Shown piece after piece: positions 16,842 through 24,284 of a stretch of 35,114 bases of DNA. The notes under the pieces were generated by a model. The model ran no database searches, was not told where the DNA came from, and was given only the letters and a program-made list of their open reading frames with translations. The DNA comes from JBOGEN01 sp050743265 (GTDB lineage Bacteria > Actinomycetota > Actinomycetes > JBOGEN01), in assembly GCA_050743265.1 (NCBI GenBank), contig JBOGEN010000096.1:1-35114 (forward strand). The letters run 5' to 3'. Made by a program: the position numbers and the translations under genes. The stretch's first letter is position 1, and each line of letters begins with the position of its first letter.

Positions 16842-17407
16842 AAGCCCGCAGAGCAGTGCCTGGCACGGGTCGTCCCGGCGCGGATGGCGACGAGCAGACC
16901 GACCCGGAGGAGGTCGCCCGCGCCATCTGCCTGCGCCTGCTCACCGGGTCGCCGAAGACACGCGCCCAGCTCGCAGACGCCATGCGTACCCGGGGCGTGC
17001 CTGACGATGCCGCGGCGCGGGTGCTCGACCGGCTCGGCGACGTCCGGCTCGTCGACGACGAGGCCTTCGCGCACGCCTGGGTCGAGTCCCGGCACACCGG
17101 TCGTGGGCTGGCCCGCCGTGCCCTGGCCCACGAGCTGCGGCGCCGCGGGGTCGCCGAGGAGACGGTGGACGAGGCCGTCGAGACCCTCGACGCCGACCGG
17201 GAGGCCGACACCGCACGCGCCCTCGTACGCCGGCGGTTGGCGTCGACGGCCCGGCTCGACCCGCAGGTGCGCATGCGCCGGCTCGCCGGGATGCTCGCGC
17301 GCAAGGGCTACTCGTCGGGGCTCGCGTTCCGTGTCGTCCGCAAGGAGATCGCGGCCGAGGGGGACGATCCCGGCGACCCCGACATCCCGACTGAGGACGG
17401 CCCGTGA
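16838..17407 (+). CDS. recX: Regulatory protein RecX
   Basis: A 189-residue all-helical protein that binds RecA filaments and limits their activity. Family features are AICLRLLTGSPKTRAQLADAM near residues 28-48, LDRLGDVRLVDDEAFAHAWVESR, and GRGLARRALAHELRRRGV, followed by a third three-helix repeat ending in ARKGYSSGLAFRVVRKE. The GTG start overlaps the recA stop (GTGA), so the two are translated from one SOS-controlled message. The N-terminal 25 residues are low complexity and variable in this family. Because the recA precursor must splice before RecA is active, RecX is made from the message without such a delay. Confidence 0.92.
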   Translation: MKARRAVPGTGRPGADGDEQTDPEEVARAICLRLLTGSPKTRAQLADAMRTRGVPDDAAARVLDRLGDVRLVDDEAFAHAWVESRHTGRGLARRALAHELRRRGVAEETVDEAVETLDADREADTARALVRRRLASTARLDPQVRMRRLAGMLARKGYSSGLAFRVVRKEIAAEGDDPGDPDIPTEDGP

Positions 17408-17434
17408 CCATGCGTATACCCCCCGGATGGTCGC

Positions 17435-17463
17435 TTGCCCGCCCCCGGTGCGCGACCTAGCCT
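17435..17463 (+). promoter_or_regulatory. Candidate promoter of rny
   Basis: TTGCCC at 17435-17440 and TAGCCT at 17458-17463 (TAnnnT) are separated by exactly 17 bases. If used, the rny transcript starts near 17470 and has a leader of about 305 bases. This is pattern matching only. Confidence 0.4.
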
Positions 17464-17736
17464 CCGAATCAGTGAGGGCTCGCTGACTCCGCACCACCCG
17501 ACTCCGCTCACGAGCACGACGCATGATCAGATATCCGGCCACCGGCCGTGGACCAGAGCACGCCGGCCCGCGCTGCCCGTCCCACCGAGGGCGTCGGCAG
17601 GCGGGCGGCGAGACGACTGGTGCCACCAGGGTGGCCCCGACCGCGATGACGCGGGAGCTGGACCTGCTCTGACCACGAGACGGGGCTGAGCTGAGCACGA
17701 GGCACCGGTCGGCGGACCGGCCCCCTCACCCTGACG

Positions 17737-17754
17737 GGGCTCCTTCGGGAGCCC
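17737..17754 (+). promoter_or_regulatory. C(UUCG)G hairpin directly before the rny ribosome-binding site
   Basis: GGGCTCC-TTCG-GGAGCCC forms a perfect 7-bp stem closed by a cUUCGg tetraloop, one of the most stable RNA loops. It ends five bases before AAGGAG of rny. There is no T tract, so it is not a standard terminator. A role in translation control or mRNA stability is inferred. Confidence 0.6.
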
Positions 17755-17775
17755 GACGGAAGGAGTGGGGCGCGC

Positions 17776-19197
17776 ATGGACATCGCGGTCGTGCTTCTCG
17801 GGGTGGCGGCGGTCGGGCTTCTTGTGGTCGTCCTCCTGCTCGGGATGGCGCTTCGGCGCCGGCCCGCGGGGGCCGCGCCTCCGGTCGACCAGGTCCGCCT
17901 TGACCTCGAGCGACGGGAGGAACGGGTCGCCGAGCGAGAGCAACGGCTCGACCACGTGCAGACCCGGCTGGACGAGCGGGAGCAGGCCCTCTCCCACCAG
18001 GCCCAGGACGTCGAGCGGACACAGTCCGGCCTCGCGCGGCTCGCGGAGGAACAGCGGCGCGCCCTCGAGCGTGCGGCGGGCCTCAGCGCCGCGCAGGCTC
18101 GCGCCGAGCTGGTCTCCTCGATCGAGATCCAGGCCAAGAGGGACGCCGTACGCCGGGTCCGCGAGATCGAGCACGAGGCGGAGGAGCACGGCGAGCACCG
18201 GGCACGCAAGATCGTCACCCAGGCGATCCAGCGGGTGGCCAGTGAGCAGACCGCCGAGTCCGTCGTCACCGTGCTGCACCTGCCGAGCGACGACATGAAG
18301 GGCCGGATCATCGGGCGCGAGGGTCGCAACATCCGCGCGTTCGAGTCCGTGACCGGGGTGAACCTCATCATCGACGACACGCCCGAGGCGGTGCTGCTCT
18401 CCTGCTTCGACCCGGTACGCCGGGAGGTCGGAAGGATCACCCTCGAGACGCTCGTCCTCGACGGCCGCATCCACCCCCACCGGATCGAGGAGGAGCACGA
18501 GCGCAGCAAGGCCCAGGTGGAGGCCCTGTGCGTGCGCGCCGGCGAGGACGCCATGGCCGACCTCGGCATCACGGACATGCACCCAGAGCTCGTCACCCTT
18601 CTCGGACGGCTGCGCTTCCGCACCTCGTACGGGCAGAACGTGCTCAAGCACCTCGTCGAGTCCGCGCACATCGCGGGCATGATGGCCGCCGAGCTCGGCC
18701 TCGACGTGGCGCTGCTCAAGCGCTGCACGGTCCTGCACGACGTCGGGAAGGCGCTCACCCACGAGGTCGAGGGCAGCCACGCCCTCGTGGGTGCGGACGT
18801 CGCTCGCCGGTACGGGGAGCACGAGGACGTCGTGCACGCGATCGAGGCCCACCACAACGAGGTCGAGGTGCGCACGGTCGAGGCGGTGCTCACCCAGGCC
18901 GCGGACGCGATCAGCGGGGGGCGTCCCGGGGCACGGCGCGAGTCACTCGAGTCGTACGTCAAGCGGCTGGAGCGACTCGAGGAGATCGCCGCCGCGCACG
19001 AGGGCGTGCAGAAGGTCTTCGCGATGCAGGCCGGGCGCGAGATCCGGGTCATGGTGCGCCCGGAGGCGGTCGACGACATCCAGGCCCAGGTCATCGCCCG
19101 GGACATCGCCAAGCAGATCGAGGAGGAGCTCACCTACCCCGGCCAGATCCGCATCACCGTGGTCCGCGAGTCGCGGGCGACCGAGGTGGCGCGGTAG
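17776..19197 (+). CDS. rny: Ribonuclease Y
   Basis: A membrane-anchored endoribonuclease of 473 residues that starts mRNA decay. Order of parts: an N-terminal transmembrane helix (about 4-26), a long charged coiled coil (about 35-140, heptad-like REERVAEREQRLDHVQTRL), a KH RNA-binding domain (about 165-235, with GRIIGREGRNIRAFE from residue 176), and an HD domain (about 275-400) with the metal pair H321-D322 in VLHDVGKALTHE. The C-terminus ends YPGQIRITVVRESRATEVAR, as in the family. It is shorter than the Bacillus enzyme (about 520), mainly in the coiled coil. The ATG at 17776 follows AAGGAG by ten bases. The preceding leader contains a stable hairpin. Downstream, the usual core genes are replaced by sugar-catabolism genes on the other strand. 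Confidence 0.95.
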   Translation: MDIAVVLLGVAAVGLLVVVLLLGMALRRRPAGAAPPVDQVRLDLERREERVAEREQRLDHVQTRLDEREQALSHQAQDVERTQSGLARLAEEQRRALERAAGLSAAQARAELVSSIEIQAKRDAVRRVREIEHEAEEHGEHRARKIVTQAIQRVASEQTAESVVTVLHLPSDDMKGRIIGREGRNIRAFESVTGVNLIIDDTPEAVLLSCFDPVRREVGRITLETLVLDGRIHPHRIEEEHERSKAQVEALCVRAGEDAMADLGITDMHPELVTLLGRLRFRTSYGQNVLKHLVESAHIAGMMAAELGLDVALLKRCTVLHDVGKALTHEVEGSHALVGADVARRYGEHEDVVHAIEAHHNEVEVRTVEAVLTQAADAISGGRPGARRESLESYVKRLERLEEIAAAHEGVQKVFAMQAGREIRVMVRPEAVDDIQAQVIARDIAKQIEEELTYPGQIRITVVRESRATEVAR

Positions 19198-19216
19198 CGA
19201 CGGCGGGGTCGCCGGG

Positions 19217-19633
19217 TCAGGCGACGCCGAGGGTGAGCAGGAGGTTCGCGTACGTGCGTACGTCGCCGGTCGCGATGACGAGCGCCAGGTCAGGGGAGCG
19301 GGCCGCCGCGTAGAAGTCGAACCGCCCGAGTCGTGTCAGCGCGCGCTCCGACGGCAGCAGGCGCGTGAAGTCGGCGAACGCCTCCGGCTCCGGCTCGCCC
19401 GGAGGCGGTTGCATCACGGTGGCGCCTTCGACCACCACGGCATCGCACAGCACCTCGGCGACCTCGGTGACCGTCGGACGCCCCGCGGTGAGGTTGAGCC
19501 AGACCCGCCGTGCCGCCGGGCCGGACGCGGTGCTCACCGGGTAGTGCCCGTCGGCGACCAGGACCCCGGCGCCGTGCCCGGCGGCGGCGAGGGCGGCGAG
19601 CACCTCGGGATGGGTGAGGCGGTAGCGCAGCAC
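19217..19633 (-). CDS. RbsD/FucU-family sugar mutarotase (probably L-fucose mutarotase)
   Basis: A 138-residue protein of the RbsD/FucU fold, with LTHPEVLAALAAAGHGAGVLVADGHYP holding the conserved GHG and AD(G/A) positions near the active site, and RFDFYAAARSPDLALVIATGD and YANLLLTLGV toward the end. These enzymes interconvert sugar anomers. The GTG at 19631-19633 is chosen because GAGGGGA stands about eight bases upstream in the 13-base gap after the amidohydrolase stop; a longer frame to 19753 overlaps that gene. As last gene of the four-gene set it would supply the anomer used by the dehydrogenase. FucU rather than RbsD is inferred from the neighbouring lactonase and aldose dehydrogenase. 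It converges with rny at a 19-base gap. Confidence 0.82.
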   Translation of the reverse strand: MLRYRLTHPEVLAALAAAGHGAGVLVADGHYPVSTASGPAARRVWLNLTAGRPTVTEVAEVLCDAVVVEGATVMQPPPGEPEPEAFADFTRLLPSERALTRLGRFDFYAAARSPDLALVIATGDVRTYANLLLTLGVA

Positions 19634-19646
19634 CGGCGATATCCCC

Positions 19647-20495
19647 TCAGGCCAGGCCGTAGACACGGCGTGCGGCGTCGCCGAGCACGGCGTCCCGCTC
19701 GTCCGACGACAGACCGTCCAGCAGGGCGCAGGCGGTCTCGAACCAACGTGCATAGCTCGAGGCGAGCAGGCAGACCGGCCAGTCCGACCCGAACAGCAAA
19801 CGCTGCGGGCCGAACGCCTCGAGCACGACGTCCACGTACGGGCGCAGGTCGGACGGCGTCCAGCGCGCCCGGCCCGCCTCCGTCACGAGGCCGGACAGCT
19901 TGCACACCACGTTCGGGCTGTCCGCCAGCGCGCGGACCTGGCTCGCCCAGGGCTCGCTCTCTCCGGCGGCGATCGGCGGCTTGGAGCAGTGGTCGAGGAC
20001 GAACGAGACCTCCGGCAGCGCCCGTACGGTGGCGACGGCGGCCGGTAGCTGCGCCGGGGTAGTGAGCAGGTCGTAGCGCAGGCCGGCCTCGCCGACTGCG
20101 GCGAGCCCGCGGCGGACGTCCTCACGGCACAGCCACTGCGGGTCCGGCTCGTCCTGCACGAGGTGCCGGATGCCGCGCAACAGGTCGCCGCCCCGCGTCT
20201 CCCGCAGGGAGGCGAGGTCGGCCGCCACGGTGGGCGCGGTGAGGTCGACCCACCCGACGACCCCGGCGACCAGGTCGTACGACGCCGCGGTCGCGAGCAG
20301 GTCCCGCGTGTCCACGACGGACGGCAGGGTCTGCACGAGGACGGTCGCCTCGACGCCGGCGGCACGCGTGTGCGGCGCGAGGTCGTCGACTCCGAAGGTG
20401 CGGCGGATCGGTGCCATCGCCTCACCGGTCACCCAGGGCTGGTCGCGCACGGCGAGATCCCACACGTGGTGGTGGGCGTCGACGTGGCCGCTCAC
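19647..20495 (-). CDS. Amidohydrolase-family lactonase (probable L-fucono-1,5-lactonase)
   Basis: A 282-residue TIM-barrel metal hydrolase of the amidohydrolase-2/COG3618 group. The HxH metal motif lies at the N-terminus (VDAHHHVWD, H8 and H10). Later come LVQTLPSVVDTRDLL, GIRHLVQDEPDP, FVLDHCSKPPI and the terminal FGSDWPVC with the metal/catalytic Asp. This pattern is typical of L-fuconolactonase and L-rhamnono-lactonase type enzymes, which open sugar-acid lactones. The GTG start (VSGHVDAHHH) overlaps the stop of the aldo/keto reductase (GTGA), so the two are translationally coupled. With that reductase and the mutarotase it fits the second step of oxidative L-fucose use. The exact sugar is inferred; L-rhamnose or D-arabinose lactones are alternatives. 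Confidence 0.83.
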   Translation of the reverse strand: MSGHVDAHHHVWDLAVRDQPWVTGEAMAPIRRTFGVDDLAPHTRAAGVEATVLVQTLPSVVDTRDLLATAASYDLVAGVVGWVDLTAPTVAADLASLRETRGGDLLRGIRHLVQDEPDPQWLCREDVRRGLAAVGEAGLRYDLLTTPAQLPAAVATVRALPEVSFVLDHCSKPPIAAGESEPWASQVRALADSPNVVCKLSGLVTEAGRARWTPSDLRPYVDVVLEAFGPQRLLFGSDWPVCLLASSYARWFETACALLDGLSSDERDAVLGDAARRVYGLA

Positions 20496-21523
20496 GCGCC
20501 TGTCTCCCAGGGGTCGGCGAGGCCCCGCACCGTGGTGGCGTCGAGCAGCCCCTCGGCGACGAGGTCGGCCCAGAGCGCGGCGGGGATCCGGTGCCCGGCC
20601 CTTGCGAGGTTCTCGTCCAGCTCCGCGACCGTACGGACCCCGGTGAGCACGGCGGTCACCGCGGGATGCGCGAGCGGGAACTGCAGGGCGAGCGCGGTGA
20701 GGGGGACGTCGTGGCGTGCGCACACGTCTGCGAGCTGGCGAGCCTGGGTGATCCGGGAGGTGGGCGCCGCCGCGTAGTCGTACGTGCTGCCCGGCTGGGG
20801 GTCGGCGAGGATCCCCGAGTTGAAGACCCCACCGGCGATGACGGACACGCCGCGCTCGGCCGCGGCGGGCAGCAGGTCGGCCGCACCGGACTGGTCGAGC
20901 ACCGTGTACCGGCCGGCGAGCAGCACCACGTCGCAGTCGGTCTCGCGGACGAACCGGGTGGGCACGCGTGACTGGTTCATCCCCACACCGATCGCGCCGA
21001 GCACGCCCTCCTCGCGCAGCGCGCGCAGCGCGGGGAAGGCCTCGCGCAGTGCCTGCTCCTCGTAGTCGTCCGGGTCGTGGACGTAGGCGATGTCGACGCG
21101 GTCGAGGCCCAGCCGGGTGAGGCTGGCCTCGAGCGAGCGGCGGACCCCGTCCGCGCTGAAGTCGAACTCCACGTGGGTGCCCGACACCTCCACGTACACC
21201 GGGTCGGGCTCTCCGGGGGAGTCGTGGATCAGACGCCCTACCTTCGTCGAGAGCGTGAACCGGTCCCGCGGGACGTCGCGCAGCACTTCGCCGAGCCGGC
21301 GCTCGGCGAGCCCGTGGCCGTACAGCGGCGCCGTGTCGACGTATGCCAGCCCGGCGTCGAGGGCGCGCGCGACGACCGCGGACGCGTCCTCGGCCTCGAC
21401 CCGGCGGAACAGCCCGCCGAGCGGAGCGGTGCCCAGGCCGAGCCGGGTCACCTCGACCTCGCTGTGCCCGACGCGGCGGCGCTCGGTCACGCAGGGCGGG
21501 TCGCCGGTGAGCGGGGTCGTCAT
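20492..21523 (-). CDS. Aldo/keto reductase (probable L-fucose / D-threo-aldose 1-dehydrogenase)
   Basis: A 343-residue AKR-fold enzyme with the full catalytic tetrad: D63 and Y68 (YVDTAPLYGHGLAERRLG), K94 (LSTKVGR) and H149 (IAYVHDPDDYEEQ). The sequence type, with TRLGLGTAPLGGLF at the start and VLLAGRYTVLDQSG with GVFNSGIL later, is that of the D-threo-aldose 1-dehydrogenase / pyridoxal 4-dehydrogenase group, which oxidises L-fucose to its lactone. The ATG overlaps the SDR stop (ATGA) and its own stop overlaps the lactonase start (GTGA). It would perform the first oxidation of the pathway, feeding the lactonase next to it. The specific substrate is inferred from the neighbours. Confidence 0.83.
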   Translation of the reverse strand: MTTPLTGDPPCVTERRRVGHSEVEVTRLGLGTAPLGGLFRRVEAEDASAVVARALDAGLAYVDTAPLYGHGLAERRLGEVLRDVPRDRFTLSTKVGRLIHDSPGEPDPVYVEVSGTHVEFDFSADGVRRSLEASLTRLGLDRVDIAYVHDPDDYEEQALREAFPALRALREEGVLGAIGVGMNQSRVPTRFVRETDCDVVLLAGRYTVLDQSGAADLLPAAAERGVSVIAGGVFNSGILADPQPGSTYDYAAAPTSRITQARQLADVCARHDVPLTALALQFPLAHPAVTAVLTGVRTVAELDENLARAGHRIPAALWADLVAEGLLDATTVRGLADPWETGA

Positions 21524-22326
21524 CGCGTCACGCTTTCCGACGTCGGAGCCTCGGCACGCAGGCGCAGGCCGCCCATACCGCCGTCGACGGCGAGCACCGT
21601 GCCCGTGGTGGACGACGACAAGGGCGAGGCGAGGTACGCGATGGCCTGCGCGACCTCCTCCGCCGACACCAGTCGGCGATGCGGCTGCCGGGCCTCGAGT
21701 GCGGCCCGCTCTGCGGCGGGATCCGCGGCCGCGTCGAGCAGGCGTGCCACCCACGGCGTGTCCACCGTCCCCGGCGCCACGGCGTTGACGCGGATCCCCT
21801 CGCGGACGTGGTCGGCGGCCATCGCGAGGGTGAGCGCGGACACGGCTCCCTTGGACGCGCTGTAGAGGGCACGCTGCGGGAGCCCGACATGGCCGGCGAC
21901 CGACGATGTGACGACCACGGCGGCCGCGGGGGAGCGCCGCAGGTGGGGCAGTGCCGCGCGGACGACCCGGACGACCCCGAGCAGGTTCACGTCGAGCACC
22001 CGGAGCCACTCCTCGTCGGGGTTGTCCGCCACGGTGCCGGCCGCCCCGACGCCGGCGTTGGCCACGACCACGTCGAGACGTCCGAATGCCTGGGCCACCT
22101 CGTCCACCGCCGCGCGGACGGAGGCGTCGTCCGTGACGTCCGTGCGCACCGCGAGCAGGGGTCCGGAGGGAATCGCCTCGGCTCGGTCCAGGCAGGCCAC
22201 CCGCGCGCCACGCGCTGCCAGCGCCTCCGCGGCCGCCAGGCCGATGCCGGAGTGGCCGCCGGTGACGAGGGCAGCCATCCCGTCGAGATCCCGCCCCGGC
22301 ATGGGGGGTTGCCAGGTGGTGCTCAC
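21520..22326 (-). CDS. SDR-family oxidoreductase (possible 2-keto-3-deoxy-L-fuconate dehydrogenase)
   Basis: A 268-residue classical short-chain dehydrogenase. The cofactor motif is TGGHSGIG (about residues 22-29), with VVANAGVG and the catalytic Ser followed by YSASKGA (Tyr and Lys). The C-terminal pattern is TTGTVLAVDGGMGG. D in CLDRAE after beta-2 suggests NAD. The GTG start at 22326 has GGAGG four bases upstream; an extension to 22506 has no family sequence. It is the first gene of the minus-strand set and overlaps the aldo/keto reductase by ATGA. In the oxidative L-fucose pathway an SDR oxidises 2-keto-3-deoxy-L-fuconate, which fits; SDR specificity cannot be read from sequence with certainty. 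Confidence 0.78.
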   Translation of the reverse strand: MSTTWQPPMPGRDLDGMAALVTGGHSGIGLAAAEALAARGARVACLDRAEAIPSGPLLAVRTDVTDDASVRAAVDEVAQAFGRLDVVVANAGVGAAGTVADNPDEEWLRVLDVNLLGVVRVVRAALPHLRRSPAAAVVVTSSVAGHVGLPQRALYSASKGAVSALTLAMAADHVREGIRVNAVAPGTVDTPWVARLLDAAADPAAERAALEARQPHRRLVSAEEVAQAIAYLASPLSSSTTGTVLAVDGGMGGLRLRAEAPTSESVTR

Positions 22327-22383
22327 GGGGCCTCCGCGATGCCACGCCGTGCGTGGTCGGCCGGGTCGGGCAGGGAAGCGGAC

Positions 22384-22414
22384 ACGGTAGCGCGAGCGCA
22401 TCCCCCGATGTCGA
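22384..22414 (-). promoter_or_regulatory. Weak candidate promoter of the L-fucose-type gene set
   Basis: Read on the minus strand, TCGACA (22414-22409) and TACCGT (22389-22384, fitting TAnnnT) are 19 bases apart and lie about 58 bases upstream of the SDR start. The spacing is long, so this is tentative. Confidence 0.3.
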
Positions 22415-22492
22415 GGTGGGATCGCGCTGCGGCCTCCCTCGCGCGGCCTGTCACCGGGATGTCGGCCACGTGACCGGCGAGGCCACCCTGCC

Positions 22493-22522
22493 TTGACCGT
22501 CCTCACGGCGGGTCGTTACGGT
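22493..22522 (+). promoter_or_regulatory. Candidate housekeeping-type promoter of the acyl-CoA operon
   Basis: TTGACC at 22493-22498 and TACGGT at 22517-22522 (TAnnnT) are separated by 18 bases. Transcription would begin near 22529, directly before the palindromic operator at 22533-22546 and about 60 bases before the ligase start. Confidence 0.5.
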
Positions 22523-22532
22523 CGCGCGGCAT

Positions 22533-22546
22533 ACCGACCGGTCGGT
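22533..22546. promoter_or_regulatory. Predicted TetR-family operator (copy 1)
   Basis: ACCGACCGGTCGGT is a perfect 14-bp palindrome just downstream of the candidate promoter of the ligase operon. The same core is found in the tetR/SDR divergent region at 33779-33794. Binding here would block early elongation. The regulator is inferred to be the TetR protein encoded at 33098-33736. Confidence 0.72.
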
Positions 22547-22589
22547 CGCTCCGACGGGCCGGGGACGCGACATGTCGGGCGGAGGAGCC

Positions 22590-24284
22590 ATGACGTCAGT
22601 CCACCAGACCGGGTACGACGCCAAGCCCTGGCTGGCGCAGTACCCCGGTGAGGTGCCGACCCAGGTCCCCCCGAACGCGCCGACGATGCTCGCGCTGTTC
22701 CGGCGGGCCATCGACCGCGTCCCCGACCACCCGGCGCTCGTCTACTTCGACAGCCGGCTCACGTACGCCGAGCTCGACGCGCTCTCCGACGGCGTCGCGG
22801 CGTACCTGACTGCCCAAGGATTCGCCCGCGGGGACCGGCTCGCCCTCGTCCTGCAGAACGTGCCGCAGTTCGTCATCGCCCAGCTCGGGGTGTGGAAGGC
22901 CGGGGGCGTCGTCGTCCCGGTGAACCCGATGTACCGGGAGCGCGAGCTCGCGTACGTGCTGGACGACGCCGACGTCCGCGCGGTGATCTGTGCCGAGCGT
23001 TCGTGGCACGAGGTCGTCGCCGAGGTCGTACGGCGGGACGGCAGCCCGGTCCGCATCGCCCTGACGACGAGCGAGCTCGACCTGCAGGCCCGCGACGACC
23101 CGCGTGTGCTGGGCGGTGTCACTCGCCGGCGGGCGGACGGCGTGGACGACCTGCTCGAGGTGGCCCGAGCCCACACGGGCGGGGCCCCTCCGGACCCCGG
23201 GCTCATGCCGGAGGACGTCGCGCTGGTCAGCTACACGTCCGGGACCAGCGGCGTCCCCAAGGGCGCGACGAACACACACGCCAACGTCGTCGTCAACGCT
23301 GCCGGCCTCGGGGCCTGGTCGGGGCTGCCGCAGGGCTCGGCCATCTTCGCCCTGGCGCCGCTGTTCCACATCACCGGAGCGGTGTGCCAGATCGCCTCAG
23401 CGGTGGACATCCTCGGGACGCTCGTGCTCGCGTACCGGTTCGAGCCCGGTGTCGTGCTCGACGCGTTCTCCGAGCACGAGCCGGCGTACATGGTCGGCCC
23501 GTCGACCGCGTACATGGCGCTCATGGCGCACCCCGATGTGAGCCGGGCGCACTTCGCCTCCTTCCGGCTCGTCTACTCCGGTGGCGCGCCGCTGCCGCCG
23601 GCGATCGTGGACGCGTTCGAGCAGCGGTTCGGTCACTACGTGCACAACGGGTACGGCCTCACCGAGACCACCGCGCCGTGCGTGTCGGTGCCCGCCGGTA
23701 CCCGGGCTCCGGTCGACGAGGCGTCCGGCACGCTCGCCATCGGCGTGCCCGCGCCGGACACGGTCATCCGCATCGTCGACGACGAGGGCCACGACCTGCC
23801 GTTCGGTGAGAACGGGGAGATCGCGGTCGAAGGCCCCATGGTCGTGCCCGGCTACTGGGGCAAGCCCGAGGAGACCGCGGCGTCGATGCCCGGGGGCCGG
23901 CTCCTCACCGGCGACGTCGGCTTCATGGACCCCGAGGGCTGGGTGTACGTGGTCGACCGCAAGAAGGACATGATCAGCGCGTCCGGCTTCAAGGTGTGGC
24001 CGCGCGAGGTCGAGGACGTGCTCTACACCCACCCGGCCGTGCGGGAGGCCGCCGTGGTGGGCGTGCCGGACGCCTACCGCGGCGAGACCGTCAAGGCGTA
24101 CGTGAGCCTGCGGCCCGGACAGGACGTGGACGTCGAGGATCTCACCGCGTACTGCCGTGAGCGGATGGCCGCGTACAAGTGCCCGCGCGAGGTCGAGGTG
24201 CTCGGCGAGCTGCCCAAGACCGCGACGGGCAAGATCCTCCGCCGTGAGCTCCGGGACGCGGCCAGGGCGGGGTCGTCCCGGTGA
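22590..24284 (+). CDS. Acyl-CoA synthetase (class I adenylate-forming enzyme)
   Basis: A 564-residue AMP-dependent ligase that activates a carboxylic acid as acyl-AMP and then acyl-CoA. Motifs: P-loop SYTSGTSGVPKG, adenine-binding YGLTETTAP, TGDVGFMDPEGW, the hinge VDRKKDMISASGFKVWPREVE, and the C-terminal catalytic Lys in TATGKILRREL. The length is typical for FadD-type ligases. The ATG at 22590 is preceded by GGAGGAG at 22581-22587; an ATG at 22572 lacks a ribosome-binding site. The stop overlaps the next start (GTGA). It is the first gene of a nine-gene run and supplies CoA substrates to it. Motifs do not give chain length; the neighbours suggest an oxygenated short or medium acid such as a 4-hydroxy or 4-oxo acid (as for LvaE of Pseudomonas putida). 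Confidence 0.92.
   Translation: MTSVHQTGYDAKPWLAQYPGEVPTQVPPNAPTMLALFRRAIDRVPDHPALVYFDSRLTYAELDALSDGVAAYLTAQGFARGDRLALVLQNVPQFVIAQLGVWKAGGVVVPVNPMYRERELAYVLDDADVRAVICAERSWHEVVAEVVRRDGSPVRIALTTSELDLQARDDPRVLGGVTRRRADGVDDLLEVARAHTGGAPPDPGLMPEDVALVSYTSGTSGVPKGATNTHANVVVNAAGLGAWSGLPQGSAIFALAPLFHITGAVCQIASAVDILGTLVLAYRFEPGVVLDAFSEHEPAYMVGPSTAYMALMAHPDVSRAHFASFRLVYSGGAPLPPAIVDAFEQRFGHYVHNGYGLTETTAPCVSVPAGTRAPVDEASGTLAIGVPAPDTVIRIVDDEGHDLPFGENGEIAVEGPMVVPGYWGKPEETAASMPGGRLLTGDVGFMDPEGWVYVVDRKKDMISASGFKVWPREVEDVLYTHPAVREAAVVGVPDAYRGETVKAYVSLRPGQDVDVEDLTAYCRERMAAYKCPREVEVLGELPKTATGKILRRELRDAARAGSSR

Larger units (their letters stand above)
17408..17775. other. 368-bp recX-rny intergenic region
   Basis: No plausible gene is seen in this gap. 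It holds a candidate promoter at 17435-17463, about 270 bases of apparent leader, a strong C(UUCG)G hairpin at 17737-17754 and the rny ribosome-binding site AAGGAG at 17760-17765. Two short open frames across it lack a ribosome-binding site and the usual third-position bias. Confidence 0.6.

Noticed and set aside
17737..17754. Intrinsic terminator of the recA-recX unit
   Set aside because: The hairpin is strong but no T tract follows and it lies only a few bases before the rny ribosome-binding site.
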